Shown here: positions 26,995 through 36,237 of the stretch, in pieces
Position numbering within the stretch: the stretch's first letter is position 1
How the letters are laid out: each line of letters begins with the position of its first letter
DNA from: AP-15 sp963737145
Lineage (GTDB): Bacteria > Pseudomonadota > Alphaproteobacteria > ATCC43930 > CGMCC-115725
Direction: 5' to 3'
Assembly (NCBI GenBank): GCA_963737145.1
Contig: CAVTRO010000002.1
Span: 186,001-250,000 of the forward strand
Length of the DNA: 64,000 bases
Program-made: the position numbers and the translations under genes
Notes under the pieces: generated by a model
What the model was told of the DNA's origin: nothing
What the model saw: only the letters and a program-made list of their open reading frames with translations
Database searches by the model: none

Positions 26995-27081
26995 GGCGCC
27001 CTCGACAACACCCCAACACTGAACACGCTGGCGCGCGTTATAAAGGCACTCGGCCTCAAACTCACTGTCCGCGCGGCTTAA
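26995..27081 (+). pseudogene. HigA/Xre-type antitoxin C-terminal remnant
   Basis: One frame reads NTPTLNTLARVIKALGLKLT and then VRAA-stop. This is the typical end of addiction-module antitoxins of the HTH_3/HigA type (NPTLxTLxxVLxALGxxLxV). No helix-turn-helix start and no toxin gene are present, so only about 28 residues survive. Confidence 0.5.
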
Positions 27082-27121
27082 ACCGCGCGCCATTGGGCCC
27101 GATCGGCTCGGTCGGCCGGAT

Positions 27122-28066
27122 TTAGCCGTCCACCAGCGGGATCACGTCAGCGGCGAACCATTGCAGGCGCTCGAGGCTCTCCGCGATGGACTGCCCGCGG
27201 CAATCGAAGATCAATTCGTGCGCGCCAATCGATGCGAAACTCCGAATGTCGCCGGCGATTTCTTCCGGCTCGCCGGAGAAGGGCCGGCGGGATCCATCCG
27301 GCGATGGAATGCCGGTATCGTAGAGCGGCGCCTTGTAAGAGATCGTCAATGCCGAGAAGTCGCGGCCCTCGGCCTCGGTCAGCCGCTTTAAGGTGTCGAG
27401 ATGCGCGCGCATCTCTTGCGGCGGCAGCGGCGAAGCGGCGACGGCGCCGACCGGGTGCCAGCCGTCGCCATGGCGGGCCGTGCGCCTGAGCGCGGCGCGG
27501 GAATGCCCGCCGACCCAGATTGGCGGGTGCGGCTTCTGGATCGGGAAGGGTTCGCAGCGGATATCGGAGTATCGGTAGAAACGGCCGTTGAAGCTCGCGG
27601 GCGCTTCAGACCAGAGTTGCTTGAAGATCGTGATCCACTCGTCGGTCACCGCGCCGCGCGCCTCGAATGCGGGGCTGTTCAGCGCTTCGAATTCCTCTTT
27701 CAGCCAGCCGGCGCCGACACCCAACGTAACCCGGCCGCCGGACAAGACGTCCAGCGAGGCCACCATTTTCGCGGTCAGCACCGGATTGCGGTAGGGCAAT
27801 ACCAGCACGGAGGTGACGAGCCGCAGCCGCTCCGTGGCGCCGGCCACCACCCCGAGGATCGAGAACGTTTCCAGCGCATCGCCCGCGCTCGGGTGCTTGC
27901 CATCCAATGTGTATGGGTAGGTGGACCGGCTCTCGACCGGCAAGACGATGTGGTCCGCGATCATTGCCGAGTGCAAGCCCAGCCGCTCGCCTTCGCGCGC
28001 CAGCGCGGGAATGCCGTCGCGCGTAGCGGTCGGACCGCGGGTTGGGAGATAAAAGCCGTAGCGCAT
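27122..28066 (-). CDS. LLM-class F420/flavin-dependent oxidoreductase
   Basis: The 314-residue luciferase-like TIM-barrel enzyme has the family strings LVTSVLVLPYRNPVLTAKMV, LDVLSGGRVTLGVGAGWLKE and PFPIQKPHPPIWVGGHS. The last is the classical C-terminal-half signature of TIGR03619-type F420-dependent enzymes. The ATG at 28066 has CAGGAG nine bases upstream; the longer frame from 28090 only adds that leader. It starts 20 bases after the P450 stop and the two are likely one transcript. The P450-monooxygenase pair suggests a catabolic module. Confidence 0.9.
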   Translation of the reverse strand: MRYGFYLPTRGPTATRDGIPALAREGERLGLHSAMIADHIVLPVESRSTYPYTLDGKHPSAGDALETFSILGVVAGATERLRLVTSVLVLPYRNPVLTAKMVASLDVLSGGRVTLGVGAGWLKEEFEALNSPAFEARGAVTDEWITIFKQLWSEAPASFNGRFYRYSDIRCEPFPIQKPHPPIWVGGHSRAALRRTARHGDGWHPVGAVAASPLPPQEMRAHLDTLKRLTEAEGRDFSALTISYKAPLYDTGIPSPDGSRRPFSGEPEEIAGDIRSFASIGAHELIFDCRGQSIAESLERLQWFAADVIPLVDG

Positions 28067-28086
28067 TCGAGTGGGCTCCTGGGATG

Positions 28087-29457
28087 TCACCGGCGCGGAG
28101 CGAGGCGAAAGAGCGGGGGGTGGTCGGGCTGGGTGGTGACAATCGCGACCGGCATGACGGGTTCCGAATAGGCGCGTTCGACATGGAACGCCCGGATCAT
28201 GGCGGCGAGGACCAAAGTCGCTTCGGTCAGCGCGAACTGAGCGCCGATGCAGACCCGCGGGCCCATTCCGAAAGGCAGATAGGCGCAGCGTTCGGGCGGC
28301 GGCGCGCCCGGCAGAAAGCGCGTCGGGTCAAACCTTTCCGGCTGGTCCCACAGCCTGCGGTGGCGATGCAGGACCCAGGGGGCGATCAGCACGACCGCGC
28401 GCTTCGGGATCGGGATCCCGCCGGCGGTATCGGCACCACGCGCCTGTCGCGCCAAGGTGAAGGCCGGCGGATAGAGCCGCAACGCCTCCTGCACGACCGC
28501 GCGCGTGTAGACGAGCCGCGGCAACGCCTCGGCTGCCGCATCCGGAACGAGATCAAACGGCGCGGCCTCAGCGGCGATGCGCGCCTCGACCTCGGGCGCC
28601 GCCGCGACGAGGTAGAGCGACCAGAACAATGCGACCGCCGTCGTCTCGTGCCCGGCGGTGATCAAGGTCGCGAACTGGTCGGCCAGCCGGTCCGGATCCC
28701 GTTCCTCGGTCGCCAAAACGTCGAACAGATCGCCCGGTGCGCCTTCGGGCGCCGTCGCGCGGCGTTCGGCGATCAGCCGCCGGATCAGCGCCATCCAACG
28801 GCGGCGAAAACGCCGCCGCGCAAACTCGCGCGGGCTCGGGATCGGCAAGGGCAGCAGAAAATCGAGGAGGGTAGGCCGGCCGAGATGCTCGGCATAGCCG
28901 GTCACGAGTTCGCGCAGCTCCGCCCCGTGCCGATCCATCGCCAGCGAAAACATCGACCGGCCCGCGATCTCAAGAGCGAGGAATTGCATCTCGGCGAGGA
29001 GATCGACCGGGCGCCCGCGGCAATCCGCGAGCTCATCGATGAGCGCGGCGGTTGCCTGCGCAATGTGGCGCGCCAGCATCGGGATCGTCCGCGGCGTGAA
29101 TGCCGGCGCGACGGTCTGCCGCTGCCGCCGCCAATCCTCGCCTTCGCTGAGCAAGAGGCCGCCGCCGAGCAACGGGCGCAGCATGCGGATCGTGGCCGCA
29201 GTACGGCGATAATTTGCCGGATTGTCGACGAGGATGTGGTGGATGCTCGCGGGCCGGCAGAGAATAACCTGCTGCCGGCCGAAAAAACTGCGGACCAATA
29301 CCACTTCCTCGAATGCCTCCGGCGGGAAGGCCAACAGCGCGTTCTGCCCCAGCGCCCGCGCGATGCGGCGCGCCGAGGCCACCTGGTTCGGCGCGCGGGA
29401 CCCTGGCGGGAACATGGCTCGCCCTTCGCTGACCGCTCGCATCCCCACCTCGCCCAA
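28087..29457 (-). CDS. Cytochrome P450
   Basis: The 456-residue haem-thiolate monooxygenase shows the I-helix oxygen-activation motif AGHETTA, the K-helix EALR (ExxR), and the haem loop FGMGPRVCIGAQFA with the proximal Cys. The N-terminus has no clear membrane anchor, as in soluble bacterial P450s. The composition resembles CYP4/CYP102-like fatty-acid hydroxylating groups (WRRQRQTVAPAFTPRTIPML). The redox partner is not nearby. The downstream LLM monooxygenase is probably cotranscribed. Confidence 0.95.
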   Translation of the reverse strand: MGEVGMRAVSEGRAMFPPGSRAPNQVASARRIARALGQNALLAFPPEAFEEVVLVRSFFGRQQVILCRPASIHHILVDNPANYRRTAATIRMLRPLLGGGLLLSEGEDWRRQRQTVAPAFTPRTIPMLARHIAQATAALIDELADCRGRPVDLLAEMQFLALEIAGRSMFSLAMDRHGAELRELVTGYAEHLGRPTLLDFLLPLPIPSPREFARRRFRRRWMALIRRLIAERRATAPEGAPGDLFDVLATEERDPDRLADQFATLITAGHETTAVALFWSLYLVAAAPEVEARIAAEAAPFDLVPDAAAEALPRLVYTRAVVQEALRLYPPAFTLARQARGADTAGGIPIPKRAVVLIAPWVLHRHRRLWDQPERFDPTRFLPGAPPPERCAYLPFGMGPRVCIGAQFALTEATLVLAAMIRAFHVERAYSEPVMPVAIVTTQPDHPPLFRLAPRR

Positions 29458-29739
29458 CCGCGATCACAGAAATCGGGCATCGCGGTCTCTTATCCAAGCA
29501 CTTATTCGGTTGGGGGGCGGAGCGAGCAGCCCGAAGTCGCCTTGCGCGGACTTGTATGGGCTTTTAGCGTCAACGTTGTTGATGCGGACGTGGTTGTGGA
29601 GCGATACCCAATTTATCATCATTGATAGCAATTCTGGTTGTAGATGGCGCCCACAGGCGAAGTTGCGGTGGCCTGACCGAGACTTCGGGATGATGACCGA
29701 GGGGAGCCCGCCACTGGCGCGGAGATCGCGCCACAAACC

Positions 29740-30144
29740 TGTATTCGGTCGATCCGAGGGGATCGGGACCATGATGCAGTCATGCGGATCGGCGGCAAAG
29801 CTCCGGGACGGCGGGACCATTCTTGATCGCGGCAGATCGACGCCCAGGCGGTCGGTTTTGGCGCGCCGATGCTCGCGCCAGACCGCAACGCTCGAGGTAT
29901 GGATAACATGAGCTTCGATGCTGTGCGCTCGCCACCAGCGAGCCAGCCAGAAGCCGTCCCGGCCGGCCTCGAAGGCCACGGCGATGCGCTTTACCGCGCG
30001 GCCCGCCTTGGCCGCTTCGCGGCTCCAGCGCTGCAGCACTTCAAACAGCTCTTCGGCGTCCGGCACCAGGTTCTTGAGCGGATGACGTTCGATCCCCTGG
30101 CCGAGAGCGGTGAGGGGCCGGCTCAAGTCATAGCGCTGCGGCAT
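29740..30144 (-). pseudogene. IS110-family transposase remnant
   Basis: The stretch GIERHPLKNLVPDAEELFEV, then IAVAFEAGRDGFWLARWWRA, then REHRRAKTDRLG matches the N-terminal DEDD/RuvC-like half of IS110-type transposases. The expected first catalytic segment after LSRPLTAL is missing. After DRLG the similarity degrades, and the Ser-containing transposase domain is absent. It is a dead fragment about 130 residues long. Confidence 0.72.
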
Positions 30145-30220
30145 TGGCGTGCTCCATCGCGGGTTTTCCAGCGACGATGGTGCCATTTCCTCGCCGCCCG
30201 CCCATACCATCTTCATCCGC

Positions 30221-30300
30221 GCATCCACGCCTTCCTTTCGGGCGCTCGGAGGCGTGGATGCCCACGGAACCAGTCCGTGGGCTGAAGGCCCACGGGCCAA
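30221..30300. repeat. Cluster of palindromes next to the IS110 remnant
   Basis: GCATCCACGCC (30221-30231) and GGCGTGGATGC (30251-30261) form a perfect inverted repeat. CCCACGGA (30261-30268) pairs with TCCGTGGG (30274-30281), and GTGGGC/GCCCAC follow. This is a dispersed intergenic repeat of a type common in alphaproteobacteria. Confidence 0.65.
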
Positions 30301-30521
30301 GCCCGGCCAAGACGAAGTTATTCGGCCAATTCCTATCTTGTTCGGCCGCAAAATTTCCCCGGGGGCGGAGAGGGAGATAGGTTTTCCTGTGTCGCCACAG
30401 ATTTGCGATCAATGTGCATGTCCTACGCGCGAAGGCCGGCTCAGAGCCTGACGGAGTTCGCAGCGGGACACAGGTTGTGTCACAATCGCGTCATCACCGC
30501 TGTGCATCGAGGAGGATACCC

Positions 30522-32159
30522 ATGAAGGTTGCCAACGCCGTCGCCGAGATCCTGAAGCGCGAGGGGATCGAGTTTCTGATCGGCTATCCGGTAAACCCGA
30601 TCATCGAGGCCGCCGCCGAGGCCGATATCCGCACGATCATGGTGCGCCAGGAGCGCATCGGCCTGCATATGTGCGATGCGATCGCCAAAGTGACCTCGGG
30701 CGACCGCATCGGCGTCTTTGCGATGCAGCACGGGCCCGGCACCGAGAACGCCTTTGGCGGGGTCGCGCAGTCCTATGGCGATTCCTGCCCGGTCGTCGTG
30801 TTGCCGGCCGGCTATGCGCGGAACGTCAACCAGGTCCGCCCGAACTTCAATGCCGCGCTCAATTTTCGCCATGTCACCAAATGGATCGAGCAGGTGACGG
30901 TGCCGGGCGCCACCGAGGAGGCGCTGCGTCGCGCGTTTACGCAGGTCAAGAACGGCCGGCCGGCGCCGGTGCTGATCGAATTCCCCTCCGATCTGCTGCG
31001 CGAGGAGATCAGCGGGCCGATCGAGTATCAGAAGACGCCACGGCTGAAGAGCGCCCCCGACCCGCAGTCGGTCTCCGAAATTGCCGCGGCGCTCGTCGAG
31101 GCGCAGCGCCCGGTCATTGTCGCGGGACAAGGTGTGCACTACGGCAAGGCGTGGAAGCAATTGCAGCAACTGGCCGAGCTGCTCGAAGTGCCGGTCATGA
31201 CGACATTGCCCGGCAAGAGCGCCTTCCCCGAGAACCACCCGTTGTCGTTGGGCTCGGGCGGCATCGGCATCTCGAAGCAATTGCACACCTTCCTGCAAAA
31301 TGCCGATCTGGTGTTCGGCATCGGCTGCAGCTTCACGCGCTCCAGCTTTGCGACGCCGATGCCGAAGGGCATGCGCATCGCCCATGCGACATTGGACCCG
31401 ACCGACATCAACAAGGACGTGCCCACCGAGCTCGCAGCAGTCGGCGATGCTGGTCTCACGCTCGACGCATTGATCGAGGAAGTGAAGGACCGTCTGCACG
31501 GCAAGCCACGCGGCCGGCTCGACGGCGTGACCCGCGGCATCAGCTCGCTGAAAAAAGAGTGGATGGAGCAGTGGATGCCGCGGCTGACGCAAAACACGAC
31601 GCCGCTGTCGCCGTACCGGGTGATTTGGGAGTTGCTGCACACCGTCGACGTCAAGGAGACGATCATCACCCACGACGCCGGCAGCCCGCGCGACCAGCTC
31701 TCGCCGTTCTGGGTCAGCGAGGTGCCGCTCAGCTATATCGGGTGGGGCAAGACCACCCAGCTCGGCTACGGCCTCGGCATCGCGATGGGCGCGAAATTGG
31801 CGGCGCCGAACAAGCTCTGCATCAATGTGTGGGGTGACGCGGCGATCGGCTTCACCGGCATGGATTTCGAGACCGCGGTACGTGAGCGCCTCCCGATCCT
31901 GTCGATCCTGATGAACAATTTCTCGATGGCGATCGAATTGAAGGTCATGCCGGTGGCGACCGAGAAATACCGGTCTACCGACATCAGCGGCAATTACGCC
32001 GATTTCGCCCGCGCCCTCGGCGGCTATGGCGAGCGCGTCAGCGAGCCCGAGCAGATCGTGCCGGCGATCCGGCGCGGCATCGAGAAGACCCGCGAAGGCA
32101 CCCCCGCCTTGCTCGAATTCATTACAGAAAAGGCCGTCGACGTCTCGCGGTTCGCGTAG
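30522..32159 (+). CDS. Thiamine-diphosphate-dependent enzyme (acetolactate synthase-like)
   Basis: The 545-residue protein has the three-domain ThDP fold. The N-terminal catalytic Glu is in VRQERIGLHM (residue 44). The middle domain contains QRPVIVAGQGVHYGKAWK. The C-terminal cofactor-binding motif runs from GDAAIGFTG to MNNFS. Members include acetolactate synthase, sulfoacetaldehyde acetyltransferase, oxalyl-CoA decarboxylase and benzoylformate decarboxylase; the exact reaction is not clear. A strong GAGGAGG lies before the ATG. No small regulatory subunit gene follows, so classical ilvB is unlikely. Confidence 0.88.
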   Translation: MKVANAVAEILKREGIEFLIGYPVNPIIEAAAEADIRTIMVRQERIGLHMCDAIAKVTSGDRIGVFAMQHGPGTENAFGGVAQSYGDSCPVVVLPAGYARNVNQVRPNFNAALNFRHVTKWIEQVTVPGATEEALRRAFTQVKNGRPAPVLIEFPSDLLREEISGPIEYQKTPRLKSAPDPQSVSEIAAALVEAQRPVIVAGQGVHYGKAWKQLQQLAELLEVPVMTTLPGKSAFPENHPLSLGSGGIGISKQLHTFLQNADLVFGIGCSFTRSSFATPMPKGMRIAHATLDPTDINKDVPTELAAVGDAGLTLDALIEEVKDRLHGKPRGRLDGVTRGISSLKKEWMEQWMPRLTQNTTPLSPYRVIWELLHTVDVKETIITHDAGSPRDQLSPFWVSEVPLSYIGWGKTTQLGYGLGIAMGAKLAAPNKLCINVWGDAAIGFTGMDFETAVRERLPILSILMNNFSMAIELKVMPVATEKYRSTDISGNYADFARALGGYGERVSEPEQIVPAIRRGIEKTREGTPALLEFITEKAVDVSRFA

Positions 32160-32178
32160 CGTCGTGCGCATTCGTCCT

Positions 32179-32206
32179 CCCTTCCCCGTTCCTTCGCGGG
32201 GGAGGG
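32179..32206. terminator. Hairpin between convergent genes
   Basis: A 10-base stem (CCCTTCCCCG with CGGGGGAGGG, one G-T pair) lies between the thiamine enzyme and hpnN, 20 bases after one stop. There is no T-run, so it is either a weak terminator or a dispersed hairpin. Confidence 0.45.
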
Positions 32207-34804
32207 TCAGGACGGGAGGTGGCGCGGTCTCGGTACTGCAGCGAGCAGCGCCGGGATGAACACAAGGCTCGCCACTAGAGTGCAGCCGAGGCTGATCAGC
32301 AATAGCACGCCCATACTGGCCGTCCCGGGATGCCCCGACAGCGCCAGCGAGCCGAACGCAGTGCCGGTCGTCAATGCCGAGAACAGGATCGCCCGCGCCG
32401 TCGCCGATCCCAGCACCGCGGTCTGACCCGTCCGCCAGTTCATCACAAAGTAGATGTTGAAGGAGACGCCGACACCCAGCAGCAGGGGCAGCGCAATGAT
32501 GTTGGCGTAGTTCAGCAGAAGCCCGGCGAGCACGATGACGACGACGGTCATCAGCGACGACAGCAGGAGCGGCGCCAACACCAGGGACATGTCGAGCAGG
32601 CGCCGCAATGCAATGAATAGGATGATCGCGATCGATATCACGGCGTAGATCGCCGCCGAGCGAAAAGCGCCGACAATGGTCGCGCTGGTCGCTTCGATGG
32701 TGACCGCGGAGCCGCCGGCATCGGGCGCCACCGCGGCCACTTGCGCCACGAAATCGGCAAGCCCCTTTGTGTTGCCCGCCTCCGGCTTCGGCAGGACCTG
32801 AACGCGGGCTCGCCCGTCCGGCAGGAGCCAGTCACGGGCGAGACTCGGCGGGATCGTCTTCAATGTAACCGGCTTTGCTTCCAGCGATTTGCGCAGTTGA
32901 TCGAGCTCCGCCGGCAGAAAGCGGGTCAGCGCCTGGTTCGCTGCGATCACCACCGCCTCAGGCGCCGCGGCCAGCTTGGCCAGATCCCCGTCGATTGCGG
33001 CGAGCACGTGGTCACTCGGAAGTTTCGCCAGCGCCGGCGCGATCTTGTCATGCGCGTTCCTGGCGGCGCTCCGGATCTCGCCTGCGGTCGGCGGCGCGGG
33101 GGTGTCGTAGGGGGTAAGGCTCGGCCCCATCAGAGTGGCAGCATCGGAGATCAGGGCCAGCTTGGCCTCCTGGTCCTTCGGCACGAAGGTATTGATCGAC
33201 AGCACGCCCGAAACCAGCGGCAGCGTTCTCAGCCGCTCCGCCAGGCTGGCCGCAGCGGCGGGATCGGCGGCCAAAATGTCGACCGTGAACGGGTTGGTCA
33301 GCGGCAAGTCCCCGAGGTCGTAAAGGGTCTGCATCGCCTCGGTATTGGGGTTTTTGGTGTGCAGCGGGTCGGCATCGAAGCCGATCCTCGGGAGCAGGAC
33401 GAGGCCCAGCAATCCGAGTATCGCGAACGCGGCGAGCAGCGGCGCGCGGCGGCGGCGGACGGCGTCGTCCAATGGCCTTGCCCAGTGAAACCCGACCTCC
33501 GAGGTCTCGCCGTGTGGCCGAAAGAGGCTTATCGCGGCCGGCAGAAACGTCATCGTGCACAAGAACGCGATCAGCATGCCGATGCCGGCGATCAGCCCCA
33601 GCTCTGCCACACCGCGAAAATCGGTCGGCACAAAAGCGAGAAAGCCCGCCGCCGTAGCGGCCGACGCCACCAGGATCTGCCCGCCGACGCGTCGCCCGGT
33701 CTCTGCCAGCGCCCGCGCCGCCTCGGGAAACAGCAGGCGCATCTCGCGGTAGCGGACCGAGAACTGAATGGCGAAATCCACCGCGATGCCGACAAAGAGA
33801 ATGCCGAAGCCGACCGAGACGAGGTTCAGGGTCCCCACCGCAGCAGCGGCAAACAGCAGGGTCAGCATCAGGCCGACCCCCAAGGTCATCAGGATCGGGG
33901 CGATCAGCCGCCAAGAATGGACGGCCAGGAACAGCCACAACGCGATCAGACAGATGCTCCCGATCAATCCCGTTGCCGCGCCCTGAGCCACGGAGGCAAA
34001 CTCCTCGTCGGCGAGCGCCACATTCCCGGTGATGCGCACCCGGGCGTCCCCCGATTTGACGAATTCGAGGTTGCTCGCGGCATCCCGGATCGCCTTTGTC
34101 GCCGCCCCGCCCGGCTCGAGGGTGGTGTGGTCGAGCTTGGGCTTCACCAGGACAAACTTGTAGCGGCCGCCGAGATCGGCCACGTCGCCGCCGAGCAGGC
34201 GGACCCAGGATAGCGGGTGCGGATGGCCGGCGAGCGCGCTCGTCATCGCCTCGTGAAACCCCGTCAGGGCGGTGCGATACGGCGCGAGGTTGGCTTGACC
34301 CTGCTCGACGCCGGTGCCCAGCAGCGAGAGCGCATCAAATAGCCCGCGCGCGCTGGGATCCTTGGCGAGCTCGCCAAGGAATGGCTGAGCATCGATCATG
34401 CGCTCGATCAGCGATTCGAGTTGAGCGGTGTTAAGGAAGAGCAGCCCTTCCCGCTCGAAGAACGGCGAGGCGTCAGGACGCCGGACGCTCAGGAAATGGT
34501 CGTGGTCGCCGGCCAACGCCTTGGCGAGCGCGGCGGCTGTGGCGTCCGCCTCTTCCGGCTCGTTCGCATTGATGACAGTGACCAGAAGGTCCTGGAACTG
34601 GGGAAACAGCTTCTTGAACATCTCGGCGCGCTGCCGCCAGGGCAGGCTGGCCGCGAACATTTCGTCCGTTTCGGTCGTGATGCCGAGATGACCGGACGCG
34701 TACCACCCGGAGAAAATAACCAGGAGCACGCCCGCGAGGACCACGGAGAGAGCATTGCGCCGGCAAAAATCGACCAAGCCGACGAGCAGAGCCGGAAATG
34801 TCAT
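32207..34804 (-). CDS. hpnN: Hopanoid transporter HpnN (RND/MMPL family)
   Basis: The 865-residue inner-membrane protein is predicted to move hopanoids toward the outer membrane. It has about 12 hydrophobic helices in two sterol-sensing-like blocks (for example LIGSICLIALWLFLAVHSWR, LVSVGFGILFVGIAVDFAIQ and the C-terminal half IALPLLLGVGVSFNIYFVMN). The periplasmic loops carry the HpnN-type text DDLPLTNPF-like and KDQEAKLALISDAA. I start at ATG 34804 (MTFPALLVGLVDF); the longer frame is only upstream sequence. Its neighbour HpnM completes the hpnM-hpnN unit. Confidence 0.93.
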   Translation of the reverse strand: MTFPALLVGLVDFCRRNALSVVLAGVLLVIFSGWYASGHLGITTETDEMFAASLPWRQRAEMFKKLFPQFQDLLVTVINANEPEEADATAAALAKALAGDHDHFLSVRRPDASPFFEREGLLFLNTAQLESLIERMIDAQPFLGELAKDPSARGLFDALSLLGTGVEQGQANLAPYRTALTGFHEAMTSALAGHPHPLSWVRLLGGDVADLGGRYKFVLVKPKLDHTTLEPGGAATKAIRDAASNLEFVKSGDARVRITGNVALADEEFASVAQGAATGLIGSICLIALWLFLAVHSWRLIAPILMTLGVGLMLTLLFAAAAVGTLNLVSVGFGILFVGIAVDFAIQFSVRYREMRLLFPEAARALAETGRRVGGQILVASAATAAGFLAFVPTDFRGVAELGLIAGIGMLIAFLCTMTFLPAAISLFRPHGETSEVGFHWARPLDDAVRRRRAPLLAAFAILGLLGLVLLPRIGFDADPLHTKNPNTEAMQTLYDLGDLPLTNPFTVDILAADPAAAASLAERLRTLPLVSGVLSINTFVPKDQEAKLALISDAATLMGPSLTPYDTPAPPTAGEIRSAARNAHDKIAPALAKLPSDHVLAAIDGDLAKLAAAPEAVVIAANQALTRFLPAELDQLRKSLEAKPVTLKTIPPSLARDWLLPDGRARVQVLPKPEAGNTKGLADFVAQVAAVAPDAGGSAVTIEATSATIVGAFRSAAIYAVISIAIILFIALRRLLDMSLVLAPLLLSSLMTVVVIVLAGLLLNYANIIALPLLLGVGVSFNIYFVMNWRTGQTAVLGSATARAILFSALTTGTAFGSLALSGHPGTASMGVLLLISLGCTLVASLVFIPALLAAVPRPRHLPS

Positions 34805-34934
34805 TGGGATCCGAGGCGGTGTCGCTTGCAGCGGGTCGATGGGCAACCGTCTCGGCCTATATCGGAAGATCACCCCGCCGCGGCAACCGGTCCCGGATCC
34901 GCTGCAGACAGGGATTCGCCCGCAGCCGGCACGG

Positions 34935-35570
34935 CTACTGCAAAAGGCCTCCCGACAATTCGGCGGTCTTCTGACGCAGACTCACCAGCAGCCCCGCGCC
35001 GCCGCGATCAGCGAGCAGGGAGCGCATTTCGGAACGTTGCGAGGCGACGCGGCTGATCGAACCCTCGACGAGCACGTCGACCACCTTCCACCCGGCGCCC
35101 TCTTGCCGCATGACGTAGTCCAGCGCATGCTCCCTACCGCCGGGAGAGGCGATCCGAGTCTCCACGACGCGATCGTTGCCGACGGCCCTGACGACAGGCG
35201 CCGTATCGAAGCGTTGCCCCGAATAGCTGTCGAAATTGGCGACATAGGAGGCGATTGTATAGCGGCGAAAGGCATCCGCCAGCGCGGTCTGCTGATCTGC
35301 CGGCAGCGAGGCCCAGCGCGGGCCAACGACCTGCCGCAGAATTGCCTCGAGATCGAAAGTCCGGCCGATCACCGGGGCGATTGTTTCATAGCGTTGGCGA
35401 AAGGATGCCGTCTTGCCCGCCTTCATGATCGACATGAGCCCGGCATGGAGTTGCTCGACCGGAGCCGTAATTTCGGATGCTGCCGCAGGGCGGCCCCATC
35501 CGACCGCGACGGCGAAGATGACGAGCACGAGCCGCGGCGAAACACGCCAGTCGGAGGATCGGACGGACAT
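34935..35570 (-). CDS. hpnM: Hopanoid transport-associated protein HpnM (MlaC-like)
   Basis: The 211-residue secreted protein (signal peptide LVLVIFAVAVGWGRPAAASE) has an MlaC/Ttg2-type fold that binds a lipid in the periplasm. Characteristic text includes IGRTFDLEAILRQVVGPRWA and FRRYTIASYVANFDSYSGQR, then GWKVVDVLVEGSISRVASQR. It begins with ATG 35570, preceded by AAAGGGAAA. With hpnN 130 bases downstream on the same strand it forms the hopanoid transport pair. Confidence 0.9.
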   Translation of the reverse strand: MSVRSSDWRVSPRLVLVIFAVAVGWGRPAAASEITAPVEQLHAGLMSIMKAGKTASFRQRYETIAPVIGRTFDLEAILRQVVGPRWASLPADQQTALADAFRRYTIASYVANFDSYSGQRFDTAPVVRAVGNDRVVETRIASPGGREHALDYVMRQEGAGWKVVDVLVEGSISRVASQRSEMRSLLADRGGAGLLVSLRQKTAELSGGLLQ

Positions 35571-35912
35571 TGGGCGAATTTCCCTTTGAGAGACTGTGTG
35601 ACTTTGCTGAGAAACGAGTTTAGCCCCCAGAAGTGCCCGAGGCGTAAATACCGTTTGCCGGATGCGGTAGTGGCTGTCCTCGACTGAAAATTTGGACCGG
35701 CTCCACGGGCGCGAGCTGCTCGAGTGCGGCTGCAGCCGGGTGAATGCCGAAATCGGCGAGGCCGATCGTACCTCCAAATCCGGCAAGGCAGCGTCACAAT
35801 CCGACACAGCGTTCGGTTCGCACATGGAAAAGCTGTCTTCTTCAGGCGACGGCCTGACCGCCCTGGAGACGCATGATAGTGACCTAGATGGGCGCGGAAT
35901 AGACATCGCAAG

Positions 35913-35958
35913 ATCGTTGGGTTGCGAGACACATCATCGTTGGGTTGCGAGACACATC
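35913..35958. repeat. 23-base tandem duplication
   Basis: ATCGTTGGGTTGCGAGACAC plus ATC occurs twice in exact head-to-tail copies (35913-35935 and 35936-35958). It lies upstream of the small hydrophilic protein gene. Confidence 0.85.
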
Positions 35959-36033
35959 CTGGACTGGAACCGTTCCGGTCGGTAGTCTGTAAAATAATTG
36001 ATAGAGCGAGACAAAGCATCGGCGAGAACGGAA

Positions 36034-36237
36034 ATGACGAACACCTCGAATGACAAAGCCAACCAGAAACGCCACAAGCGCGAAAAAGCGACGATCGACC
36101 ATTTGGTGGACAAAGTGTACGAAGATAAGCCCATGGAAGGACACACCCAAAGTCCCACTACCGACAGTGGTCTGCCGGTTGAGGAACAGGTCCGCAAGGA
36201 ATGGGATCCAAAGAAAGGCGGTCTGCCGACATTTTGA
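36034..36237 (+). CDS. Small hydrophilic protein, uncharacterised (67 aa)
   Basis: The product is MTNTSNDKANQKRHKREKAT, then IDHLVDKVYEDKPMEGHTQS, and ends KEWDPKKGGLPTF. It is rich in Lys, Asp and Glu and has no hydrophobic segment. The conserved-looking WDPKKGGLPTF end occurs in small hypothetical proteins of alphaproteobacteria. GAACGGAA precedes the ATG. Its function is unknown; the composition is typical of stress-type disordered proteins. Confidence 0.5.
   Translation: MTNTSNDKANQKRHKREKATIDHLVDKVYEDKPMEGHTQSPTTDSGLPVEEQVRKEWDPKKGGLPTF

Noticed and set aside
30480..32171. Minus-strand frame (563 codons) opposite the thiamine enzyme
   Set aside because: It is a shadow of the sense gene; GC-rich codon bias keeps the antisense frame open.
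32741..34213. Plus-strand frame (490 codons) opposite hpnN
   Set aside because: It is antisense to hpnN with glutamine/arginine-rich text and no motif.
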